Positions 33,087 through 42,351 of a DNA stretch of 64,000 nucleotides are shown in pieces; the stretch's first letter is position 1; each line of letters begins with the position of its first letter. Under the pieces are notes generated by a model. It was given only the letters and a program-made list of their open reading frames with translations. It was not told the origin of the DNA and did not search any database. The DNA is taken from the NCBI GenBank assembly GCA_038503065.1, contig JBCAMK010000010.1:1984001-2048000 (forward strand), read 5' to 3'. The stretch is from Paragyromitra xinjiangensis. Its lineage: Eukaryota > Ascomycota > Pezizomycetes > Pezizales > Discinaceae. A program made the position numbers and the translations under genes.

Positions 33087-35432
33087 ATGATGACATCTAC
33101 TCCAATTGTCGAACTCAAGGAAGTTGTTGTTAACGTTTCGGCTATCACCACTGGGGATACTATGCACACTGATTTGCGAGCTGATAACGCCATGCCCAAT
33201 TCGTTTCTGCGCCGAAATACTATCCCGCCTACAGCCGAGCATAGTATCTTCGAAAGGAAAGGCGGCATACCCTCATTACAGGATCAACTATTTGTGGATG
33301 GACTAAATTTTGAAAAACCACAGGCTTTTACTGAATCAGGCCGGGAACTGGACAGCAAGACTGGCGTCCTCAAATCTGACGAACTAATGCATTACCTACT
33401 TGATCTAGCAGACAACCTCTGGTGCGGCTGCGAAAACGAGGCGATATCCACTGCTAGGGCGGGCGAGGGAGGCTGCTGTTTGGTGTTACGCGGAATACGT
33501 GACAGGATATCGACAGCCAAATCATTCGAATGTCTGTGTCAGGGCCAAAAATACTGGCGCGAAATGAATGTGTCGGAGGCGGTAAGAGTAGTGGAATATC
33601 TCGAATCACCTGCACGTAAGCTAAGAGATAACCCCTTGTTACACTGTGTGCGATGTTATGAAGACGTTAGATATTGATACGATGGGGTTAGGTGTTCGAG
33701 ATCGATGCCTTCCCAGCCTTGGAGCCCTTGCCGCCTACTTTAGCCGTCCGGTAAGCATATCCCACAAAGCATTTTTAAGGGAATAAACTTCAAGATGTGA
33801 GATGCGGACTCGTTTTCGGACATCTTCTGATATCAACATATGGCTCGTTCTATCGGATGCGTTTAGAATGAGAAAAACCTTCGTGGGCGTTCGATGTGAG
33901 TGTGTAGGAGATTTTATGTGTACGATAGGTGTTGACTTAAAGTGCAGCTTCTTGACCACACCTGCATTCGACCGGTCATATTGTCGATTCCAGATTTTGA
34001 TATTGTTCAGCTCCCTAGGCATCAAGTTGAATTTGGCAAAAATTTTCAACGACGAAATACAAGACAAACACTTTAATTCCCTAAATCCTTCACAGAAGGT
34101 TGATATCAAGGTTTCGAGTTCTTTGAATTGGATGGATGTATCGGAACATTCTCGTCTCCTTGGGAGTGATGATGCATATGATGGTAAGGGGATAATATAC
34201 CCAATAGAAGTTCGATCTAATATTTGTCTTAGAATTCTCGGCAAGGGCTCTGTATTGGCCAGAAGACCCATTTAATCATCGGAACCAGAATTTATTTACA
34301 GAAAATGATCCAATACCATCCAAGCCATTTATAGTATATGGGAGGCCAGCACAAGGCGATGAACAATTTTGGACTTCTTTGTTCATTCATTCGAGGAAGC
34401 GCTACCCGAGTCTGGATGTTAATCTGAAAACGGGGGTGTGTGCGAACACTTGGATCAAAGAAAAAGTTTTGACCGAAAGTGTTCGTGATCCAGAGATGGA
34501 TCTACTAGATATTACTACAATTCGCATGATGGTTCAAGACGAAGGAGAACATCTCGAAAGATCTATGAATGATTTTTCATATCCATTTCGGCACCTTACC
34601 ACCGGATTGCTGAGACATGATTTGAGGGTTCTGCGTTACATCTTAGAAATCATGCGTTCGGTAGGCAGCAGCCTACCTTTCATAAATAATGTCTTTCCCT
34701 AAGCTAACTTGGATGGTAGGACATGAGATTTCAACAAAAAGGTTCTGATTCAGAACAGACACTGGCGAAGATATCGGACGTACTATTGACCCTAACTTTA
34801 TACCGAGAGAATTTACATTCCTCGAAGATCTTATTTGAGTCGGATGGTTGGATATCTCTTCTTACCGACTCTAAGAATAGGCTTAAGTACGTTGAGAGTC
34901 AACTAGAGTCATGTGTAGAAACAGCTGAAAGACTAAGAACTCACGTTAGTTAACTATAATCCCACACTCCGAGTAAGACTTTGGGCAGCTGACTGGTTCT
35001 GGAATTTATGATTAGCTACTAAATACGATAACCGTATCAGAAACCCTTCTGGTCCGACGTTTAACGACCTTGGCGGCGATATTTATTCCACTATCCTTCA
35101 TGGCAGTAAGTCACTCTGTTTAGATTTGGTAACTATCTTTAATTAATATTAAACTTATATTTCTCGCCTCGCAGGCAATTTTCGGGATGAATGTTGTTGA
35201 GATATTAGATGGAAAACCAACACTGTGGAGTTTCTTCCTCACCTCTATCCCCCTTACTATCGCGGCACTAGTGATTACTTTCACACCACCTCGGCAGAAA
35301 TCTGGCTACTTTATTCGGGGTTATTTTCGGAGCTTTGTAAAGTTGTTCGTACATGCTAATATGATCGAAAGACTACTATTCATTCTACTATTTCCTTTGT
35401 GGTTCGTATTAGCTTGGCAGTTCATGGAGTAG
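33087..35432 (+). CDS. CorA-like Mg2+ transporter-family protein, middle exons unresolved
   Basis: CorA-family proteins carry two C-terminal membrane helices with a GMN loop and move divalent metal ions; many fungal members are uncharacterised. The C-terminal exons are clear: 34208-34660, 34720-34944, 35016-35105 and 35175-35432 (stop), all phase 0. They encode a long helical stretch (RHLTTGLLRHDLRVLRYILEI, LTLYRENLHSSKILFE), then LTTLAAIFIPLSFMA + AIFGMN and a second helix SFFLTSIPLTIAALVITF. A third hydrophobic stretch (LLFILLFPLWFVLAWQF) follows. The N-terminal exon opens at 33087 and reads to about 33637. A possible 46-nt intron (33638-33683) joins in frame to VRDRCLPSLGALAAYFSRP; the alternative is a +1 frame change there. 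From 33754 to 34207 no exon chain could be fixed. It is either a multi-intron region or a decayed one. Confidence 0.68.
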
Positions 35433-36123
35433 GGTAGTAATTAGCAATTGAAACCTGTGATAATAAGTCCCAGGGAACGTGAAAATTCTCAAATATGTGC
35501 CAATTAACGTTTCTTAACTGTACCTCATACCTCATCTCTTACTTGCCTGCCTAACCAAGTGAATGAAATCCCTTGCTACCAACTGCAAGCGCTGACTAGG
35601 ATGACCACATTCCTGGTGCACGCCAAGACAATATCAACCAAAGCGTGGCGAGGCTTGGAGTATTATCATATCTTTTTGGTAGCTCACGTTAGCACCAAGA
35701 ATACCAAGACATCATCCGCCCCGTTCGTGTTTATGTTTTACTGGTGAGCAAGCATGCTCACTGCCCCCTAAGGTAGGAACCACAAACCTAAATCTTTTAT
35801 ACTGCATGCATATGTGAGAATCTGGAACGGCTAGGGTACTGAAAAATAGTTTTTTACAACTTAATCGCTGCAGCTGGGCTTAAGCACCCTGACCGTCCCA
35901 AATTTACCCCTGATATTCTTGTACACGTTACGGTGGGGGCTCACCCTCTAGAAATGTCTATAAGATCCCCCAATGGCCCTTTTCAAGGGAGCCAGGCCGT
36001 CTTTCCCTTCCATCCTTTCTCTCGCTTTTCTCTTCGCTGTTTATTTTTTTCCGAGGCTTGCTTGTCGGATCTCGTACATTCATTCTTTCCTAATATCATA
36101 ATACGTAGTGCAAGTTCTCCATC
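35433..36123. other. spacer between two + genes
   Basis: About 690 bp with no credible gene. A TATAAGA at about 35959 is a possible TATA region for the downstream secreted protein. Confidence 0.45.
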
Positions 36124-37362
36124 ATGGTTTTTGGAAAGCTACTACTACTATCGGCAGCGCTCGGCCAGCAAGTTTTGTCAGCACCTCTGCAACAGCGCCA
36201 GATTTTCGACTTTGTCACTCCACTAAACACCGTGATCCTATTTGATTCTCCCGCTTTCCAAGATCCCAATAACGCTGACAACCTTGTCGCGTCCTTTCGT
36301 GCACTTGTCCACCTAAATCAGATTGATCTTTCTGGTGTGACAAAAGCCATCTCTGGGTTTATTGAAAATCTTGGAATTGAAGTTGGCGATGCAATTGATA
36401 TTCTCGAAGACCGTATACAATTGTTTGGTGCAATTGGATTAGGGGGGAAAGAGGTCACGGTTACAATCGATGGATGCTCTTCTGAGGTAGAGTTGATCGA
36501 AACCGAGTTCTTGCCAAATTTGGGCATGCTTGAACGGAACGTCAGTATCGGGGCTTGCGGAGACGGTTCTTTGAATGCTGAGGTGGATCTTTCGTTCATT
36601 GACAGGAGAAGCTTTAAGGGCGTTGTTTTCCCTTCTCCACCTGATGGCTTCGGTATCATATCAGGTTAGTTGTGGGCATTCCAGAATTCTATTGCCAATT
36701 TCTAAACAGCCATGCGTATGTAGACATAGATGACACGATTAAAATCAGCAACGTATTGGACACGGTAGCAACCATCAAGTCTACCTTTCTCGAAGAACCC
36801 AAGTTTGTCCCAGGCATGCCCGAGCTCTATGCATCTCTCAAAGCGACCTTAAATTCACCTCAGTTCATCTATCTCTCAGGCTCGCCCTTCCAGTTGTATC
36901 CTATGCTAAGGGATTTTATCAATACAAGCTACCAGCCTGGACCAATCCTCCTCCAGAACCTAACCTTTGTCGATATTCCGAGGCTTGTAGATTTCGTTCA
37001 GGGTTCGACTGCAGAATATAAATCCGAGAGAATCGATACCATTCATGGGTGGTATCCGGCCAAGAAATTCTTAGCAATTGGTGATTCGACTCAAGCTGAT
37101 CCGGAGGTCTATGGAGCTGCGTATGTTGCATTACCTTTTATGATTGGTCGCTCATGGCTAATATACCCCCGTCTATATTAGATTTAATAGGTTTGGCGGA
37201 GACTTTATTCAATGTATCTGGATTCGCAAGGTGGAGGGCGCGAATAACACCGATGAAAGATTTACGGCTGCTTTTCAAGGCGTCCCAGCTGATAGGTTTA
37301 AGATCTTTGAAGATCCGGCTGAGCTTGCTGGACTTGATGTTGCAGCAGGCAAATGCCAGTAG
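36124..37362 (+). CDS. secreted protein with APP1-type phosphatidate phosphatase domain
   Basis: Exons 36124-36664, 36724-37120 and 37182-37362 join in frame to 372 residues. Residues 1-20 form a signal peptide (MVFGKLLLLSAALGQQVLSA). The C-terminal half matches the APP1 catalytic domain (PF09949 type, HAD-like): the nucleophile motif DIDDT (DxDxT, Asp181/Asp183), SNVLDT, PELYASL, the LSGSPFQLYP motif (about 231-240), and the acidic motif FLAIGDSTQADPEVY (Asp301, Asp306, Glu308). Yeast App1 is a cytoplasmic, actin-patch-associated phosphatidate phosphatase. This copy carries an export signal, a fungal subgroup whose substrate is unclear. The first half (about 25-175) corresponds to the upstream beta-rich region of such proteins. 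All catalytic positions expected for the fold are intact. Confidence 0.88.
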
Positions 37363-38368
37363 TTGGGCTCACAAGGTATCGTACATGGAATTGTGGCTGT
37401 ACATTAATATTTGATACCTAGAGTTTTTATAGAGAAAATAGGAGCTAGAATTTCCCAATTAATTCAAAATGTCATGATTCAATCTCAGTACTTCGATTTC
37501 ATCACAGAATTCTGGATCCGGACTTACAAGAAAGACTACTAGACTATAAGCCTAGATGTAAAGCTTAAGTACTTAATGAATTTATCAGTCAATCGATCAT
37601 TGGGCCGTGTAATCCAACCAATAACCCTCCCGCATCAAAAAACATAACGGAATAGTGCGAGACTGTATGAACACATATATCCGAGGGAACCAATCAAACC
37701 CTGTTCTACCTGTCAGTTGCTAGGAACTATTGGATATGCAGCGCAATAGCCCTATAAATGTATACCTGAATTTCCATTTATGGATATCACTCGGCTATTT
37801 TATAGAGGCGTCTACTCTGTGGGGCGCATGGGCTCTATCTTAAGCGAATCTTATAAGGGTAAACCGAAGAAAGGTTTTCTGGTGCCTTACCGGAGAAAGC
37901 TGGTTCAAAGAGATATCATACAATACAGAATAAGAATTGGGGGTGGCTCTGATGGTATGTACCTCAAACCATCCACTACCCGTGAACCCCAAAACAGCCA
38001 AGAGGATAATTACTCAGTTCAACTGCCCGGGTTCAGCTCGGGATGACTCTGTAGCTAGAGGTTTCGAAGTGAATCTAGAACGGAAACGCTTATGAAAGCC
38101 TGCCCGGCAGGATACCCTAGAACCAACTCAAGGCAGGAATAAGAGCAACCAAGTAAGGGTGAAACCCATGAAGCCGACTACTAAAAAGAAATTCATTCGA
38201 GGCATCTAATACCCCAACTCTATTTTCGCATCCCCACCATACAACCGAGTGACCTCCCATGGACTCCACTCTAACGCCATCCTCAAACTACGCTCAACTC
38301 TTAACTAAAACTAAGATATACAAAGAAGCAAATACATATCGCCCACCATCCCCGAAAAACCCCCACAT
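37363..38368. other. convergent spacer
   Basis: About 1 kb between the 3' ends of the APP1-domain (+) and sedolisin (-) genes. No credible gene was seen. An 88-codon frame at 37780-38046 lacks recognisable features. Confidence 0.45.
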
Positions 38369-40186
38369 CTACAAAAACCCTCTCAACGTATTAAAGTCTG
38401 GTGTTCCCAACCCCGTAACCGGATCCCACCCTGGTACAGCATCCCATCCAGCACCAGGCACAATCGACGGATTTCCCGCAATCGGCCTGCCCCATGTCAT
38501 GCCAGTACACCCAATACTCCTCCCCTCAGTAATATCAGTGAAAGTCCTCGATACACTGGTAGAATACAACCACGGGTTCAAGAAACCGAGCGGCGGCTTC
38601 CCACACGCGATACGGTCATCATTCAAGAGTGAGACAAGTGCAGCAAATGCCGGAGCGGAAGCAGAGGTACCGTTGACGAGGTGAACTCGGCCGTTAAGGA
38701 CAACCTGGTAATTACATCCCTGCATGGCAACATCGGGGATGCCGCGACCGCCCATAACGAAATACTGACTCCACGGTTCCCAGGACTCTGGGTTCTCCGC
38801 AAAGTACTGAGCGATCGCCGCTTCCTGGTATGAGGGGACAGGCCAGGTCTCGGAGAATCCGCCGGAGGAGAAGCGGACTGCTTGCTCGGGTTTGACGTAC
38901 TGGGTCCCGCCAACGGCTGTCACCCACGGACATCCGGCAGGGAAGGTCGGTTGGAATTTAGTCGTGTTTTTACCGTCGTTGGAAAGGCAAGACCAACCGG
39001 GGCCGGCGTCGCCGGAGGCGAAGATGACGCTGACACCGCGAGCGCCGAGCTGAGCGAAGAGGTTGCAGACGGATTTGCGGTAGGAGAGAGGGACGGTTTG
39101 TTCAGATTCACCGTAGGAGGTGGTGATGGTCTGGGGGATATCGTCTTGTTTGAGGATCCAGTTTAGCCAGTCGAGGTAGGGTTCATTGTCGCCGAGGGTG
39201 ACGTCGAGATCGGGGATGAAGGGTGGACGGCCGCCGGTGGAGAAGTAGATGTTTTGGGTTGGGTAGCTGAGGGAGACGGTGTATTGGATGTCGAGGTTGG
39301 CTTCCGAAATGCCGCTGGTGCTATTGCCAGGGTTTTGGGAGTTTGTTCCGTTGTTAATTAGGACCTCTGTGAAGTCGCCGTTGGCAGCATATGGGGCGTA
39401 GTTCTGAAGAAAGATCTCTAGATCGTCATGTTGCGCGTATTGTTCTAGGAAGCCGTTGACACCAAGCTTGTTCTTATTAGGCACCTTCGCTTTGTAGCCC
39501 TTGAAGTTATAAAGGTGCTTGAGGCAGCTAGGAGTGATTGTGGCATTGCAAGCCGTGGCATTGAAGTAGGTAGATGGTTTATGGCCTAATGACAGTAATG
39601 AAATTGACGAGTCCTCAACTATGTGAAGCGAACTCCGCATCGGCCTCATCCCAAACATAGTAGTGGGCTGCACCAGAAGGATGTGCTCGTGGAGCTCGGT
39701 GGGGAGACTATAGGACAGAGTGCGCAGAATCGTCTTCTTCTCTTTATCATCGCGGAAGTAAGAGTACTTGGTCTGGAGCAGATCCTCCGCCTGCGCGATA
39801 GTGACATTCATCATGATCCAGTCGTGCTCGACGGCAACATCCTCAGAGACCCCGGCGTCCTCCAGCCAGGTGAGAACACTGGCGAGAGTATCTTGGGATG
39901 GCTGCAGCATCCGTTTGATCTCGGCAGTATTCATGTGATCGCCATAAGTAGGGTGGCCGGGAGTGCTGAGATCCATAACTTTCTGCTCGAACGCAGCAAC
40001 GTTCTGCTGCGCGAGATGGATACGCATCGTTAGGACTGATTTCGGGTTCACTCGCATGGAGGGAAGCTCCCGCCATCCCTCTGGGACCGTGGGGAGTTTC
40101 TCGAAGACGCTATATGTGGACGAAAGGCTAAAGGCTGAACGGGCGAAGGCAAATACTGCCAGCGCCGAGAGTACGTTCGGACGCAT
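38369..40186 (-). CDS. sedolisin-family serine-carboxyl peptidase (S53, tripeptidyl-peptidase-like)
   Basis: Secreted acid peptidase that would remove tripeptides or cut proteins at low pH. Single exon of 605 residues from an ATG at 40186. Residues 1-20 are a signal peptide (MRPNVLSALAVFAFARSAFS). Residues about 25-200 are the pro-kumamolisin activation domain (VLTMRIHLAQ, LSTPGHPTYGDHMN). The catalytic domain holds the S53 triad: Glu295 and Asp299 in SGISEANLDIQY, the oxyanion Asp393 in SGDAGPG, and Ser508 in VNGTSASAP. A typical C-terminal Ca2+-site segment is present (FTDITEG, then GWDPVTGLGTPDF). Several N-glycosylation sequons occur (for example NAT near 209 and 214). Length and motif order are normal for fungal sedolisins, so it should be active. 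A TATAAA (minus strand, about 40567-40572) lies about 380 bp upstream of the start. Confidence 0.95.
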   Translation of the reverse strand: MRPNVLSALAVFAFARSAFSLSSTYSVFEKLPTVPEGWRELPSMRVNPKSVLTMRIHLAQQNVAAFEQKVMDLSTPGHPTYGDHMNTAEIKRMLQPSQDTLASVLTWLEDAGVSEDVAVEHDWIMMNVTIAQAEDLLQTKYSYFRDDKEKKTILRTLSYSLPTELHEHILLVQPTTMFGMRPMRSSLHIVEDSSISLLSLGHKPSTYFNATACNATITPSCLKHLYNFKGYKAKVPNKNKLGVNGFLEQYAQHDDLEIFLQNYAPYAANGDFTEVLINNGTNSQNPGNSTSGISEANLDIQYTVSLSYPTQNIYFSTGGRPPFIPDLDVTLGDNEPYLDWLNWILKQDDIPQTITTSYGESEQTVPLSYRKSVCNLFAQLGARGVSVIFASGDAGPGWSCLSNDGKNTTKFQPTFPAGCPWVTAVGGTQYVKPEQAVRFSSGGFSETWPVPSYQEAAIAQYFAENPESWEPWSQYFVMGGRGIPDVAMQGCNYQVVLNGRVHLVNGTSASAPAFAALVSLLNDDRIACGKPPLGFLNPWLYSTSVSRTFTDITEGRSIGCTGMTWGRPIAGNPSIVPGAGWDAVPGWDPVTGLGTPDFNTLRGFL

Positions 40187-40884
40187 GATGGGTTATCTGG
40201 GTATTACTGTTAGCTGCTGGGTCAATTGATGGGTTTGTTGAGTAATATCATAGGGGGTGAGTCTCGTTGTGAGGATCAGAAGCATTTTATAACGGGCGCC
40301 AGGCTGCACCGCGACGAGTGGTTGCAACAGCAGAATAAAAACAAATTCAAGAAGCACAATAGCAATAGACCGCGCAATAGCAAGGCAATGAGACAAAGGA
40401 GTGACACAGCAGAGGGGTGTTTCATACCGAAAACGAAAACGCGACACCACGACAGAGAGGCTACTAGTAGAAGAAAAGCACAACAAAAACTCTTCCACAC
40501 GAACACACGTCTGAAGTCTTGGGACGTGGTGACCTAGGAGGACAAGAGATCCAAGACGGCCCCGCATTTATATCCACGGGAAATGCCTTGAACACCTGTC
40601 GCTGCAGCACCGAAAGGGGGTTATTGGGTAAGCGTGGTGCTACATTCAGGAGGAGGATAAAGCCAAGGTCAATTATCCCATTGCGCAGCTCATTCCGATT
40701 AGATTGTTTAGGGCCGCGGCGAGGGCCATCAGGACGACCCGCGTACCGAGGGTTGTTGGATTTTGGGTGCGTTTTCATTTACTTAGTGAAATAGTAATAA
40801 GATAGTAGGGTAGAATTGCCTGGCGGACATCCTCGTTGGTGGCGGGGAAACAAGCAATTATGCAGAGTTTTGCTATTTATTGTC
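40187..40884. other. promoter region of the sedolisin gene
   Basis: About 700 bp upstream of the minus-strand sedolisin start and abutting the foldback element. Small frames on both strands were dismissed. The minus-strand TATAAA at about 40567-40572 is the only core-promoter candidate seen. Confidence 0.45.
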
Positions 40885-41109
40885 TACGGCGGCCTATAGC
40901 GACCATCCCGCCATAATTCAGAAAGTCAAAATCCGAACTCAACCCTCAAAAAAAAAAAAACTCCAAATCAATAGCAGAGCTAGGGTGAGCTTTAGACCCA
41001 TCCAAGGAACCCCCCTGAGACTTCATGGCCCTTAGGAACCTATCCTTTGCCCTAAATAGCGAGGGCTATGATCGGTATTTCGAGAAAGAAACCCTAACCC
41101 TATGAACTT
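40885..41109 (+). repeat. left terminal inverted repeat of foldback element
   Basis: Starts TACGGCGGCCTATAGCGACC and ends ...CCCTATGAACTT. It is the mirror of 42123-42345. Confidence 0.9.
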
Positions 41110-42122
41110 GGCGAACAGCCTCCGAGTAGCCTCCAAGTAGCCTGATAAACATTAACACTAACTTTAAAACGACTGCTGAATGTACATATAGGCAATAGAT
41201 TAGACAATAGAAGGGTAGATATGCGAATTTCTTCATGCACTCCTGTGACAGCAACTTGTATATCTACGATTTTTACTATACACTGGCACTCCAAGACAGT
41301 GGATCTGCTGTAGGTCAATCATCCTCCCTGCTGTGGTTGATTTCCCGTGATTAATTGCGTGAAATAGGTGACTTGGAACTAGTTCCTGTTCACACACTAT
41401 GGCGCTGAATAAGCTCTAAATAAACCTGAAACTCCTAATTGGCAGCGAATAGGCCTAGGAATAAGCGGTGGCTTTGGCTGCAAATTGGCAAGTGCTTGCG
41501 CCTAGAAATGACCCTATGAGTTTGAGGACGACAGGACTTTGTACCTTTCCGATTATTGCAATACTTCTTGATGATAGTGGGATGTATTTTGACGATTTTT
41601 GCCATGCAAGGTTCGGCATGGGACCTGCTGCTTGAAACAGTGAGTTTGGCTTACTTGCAGGTCTGTGAGCTCTGTGGCGACGGACCTTTGTACCTTTACT
41701 ATTTTTGCAATTCAGAGTGGCGACAACAGCATGTATATTTCTGATTCTTTTGATACAAGTATGGACATTTGACCTGTTGTTTGGTCCCTCAGGCTTTACA
41801 TCGGTCAATTTGGGTCGATTGACGGAAATCAGCAGTCAACTCCATAGGTTTTAGCGTGCAGGCTTTAGCAGCGAATAAGTGCCTGAATAGGAGTCTGAAT
41901 AGGCGTCTTCTAGACAGCCAATAGGGCAGCCAATAGACAGACAGGCAAGCAGGCAAGCAGGCGCGCTTTAGTAGGTTCACAGGTTCTCACTCAGGTGCGC
42001 GAGCCGAAGGTCAGAACAGCAAGTTCCGACATTTGCAGAGCTGTGAGTTTAGTGATGACAAGGCTTTGTACCTTTCCGATTTGTGCAATGATTTCTGATG
42101 ACAGTGACATGTACCTTTCGCT

Positions 42123-42345
42123 AAGTTCATAGGGTTAGGGTTTCTTTCTCGAAATACCGATCATAACCCTCGCTATTTAGGGCAAAGGATAGGTTCCTAA
42201 GGGCCATAAAGTCTCAGGGGGGTTCCTTGGATGGGTCTAAAGCTCACCCTAGCCCCGCTATTGATTTGGAGTTTTTTTTTTTGAGGGTTGAGTTCGGATT
42301 TTGACTTTCTGAATTATGGCGGGATGGTCGCTATAGGCCGCCGTA
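42123..42345 (-). repeat. right terminal inverted repeat of foldback element
   Basis: Reverse complement of the left arm, with four transitions and an A-run two bases shorter. Confidence 0.9.
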
Positions 42346-42351
42346 ATTGTC

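Larger units (their letters stand above)
40885..42345. mobile_element. foldback transposon, 1461 bp with ~224-bp inverted repeats
   Basis: The left repeat 40885-41109 and the right repeat 42123-42345 are almost identical in inverted orientation; by eye only four base substitutions, all transitions, and an A-run of 13 versus 11 distinguish them. The termini read TACGGCGGCC...GGCCGCCGTA. The element is bounded by a 6-bp direct repeat ATTGTC (40879-40884 and 42346-42351), which fits a target-site duplication. The interior of about 1 kb has no transposase frame. It carries imperfect repeats around a CTTTGTACCTTT core at about 41521, 41665 and 42040. The inner ends of both arms carry AAACCCTAACCCTAT. 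It is non-autonomous and probably recent, given the arm identity. The superfamily is not assigned; a 6-bp duplication is unusual. Confidence 0.9.

Noticed and set aside
33735..34271. 178-codon minus-strand frame inside the CorA-like locus
   Set aside because: It starts at a plausible ATG but lies opposite the unresolved exons of the plus-strand gene and has no recognisable domain.
38259..38684. 141-codon plus-strand frame overlapping the sedolisin 3' end
   Set aside because: It lies antisense to a well-supported coding sequence and has no recognisable features.
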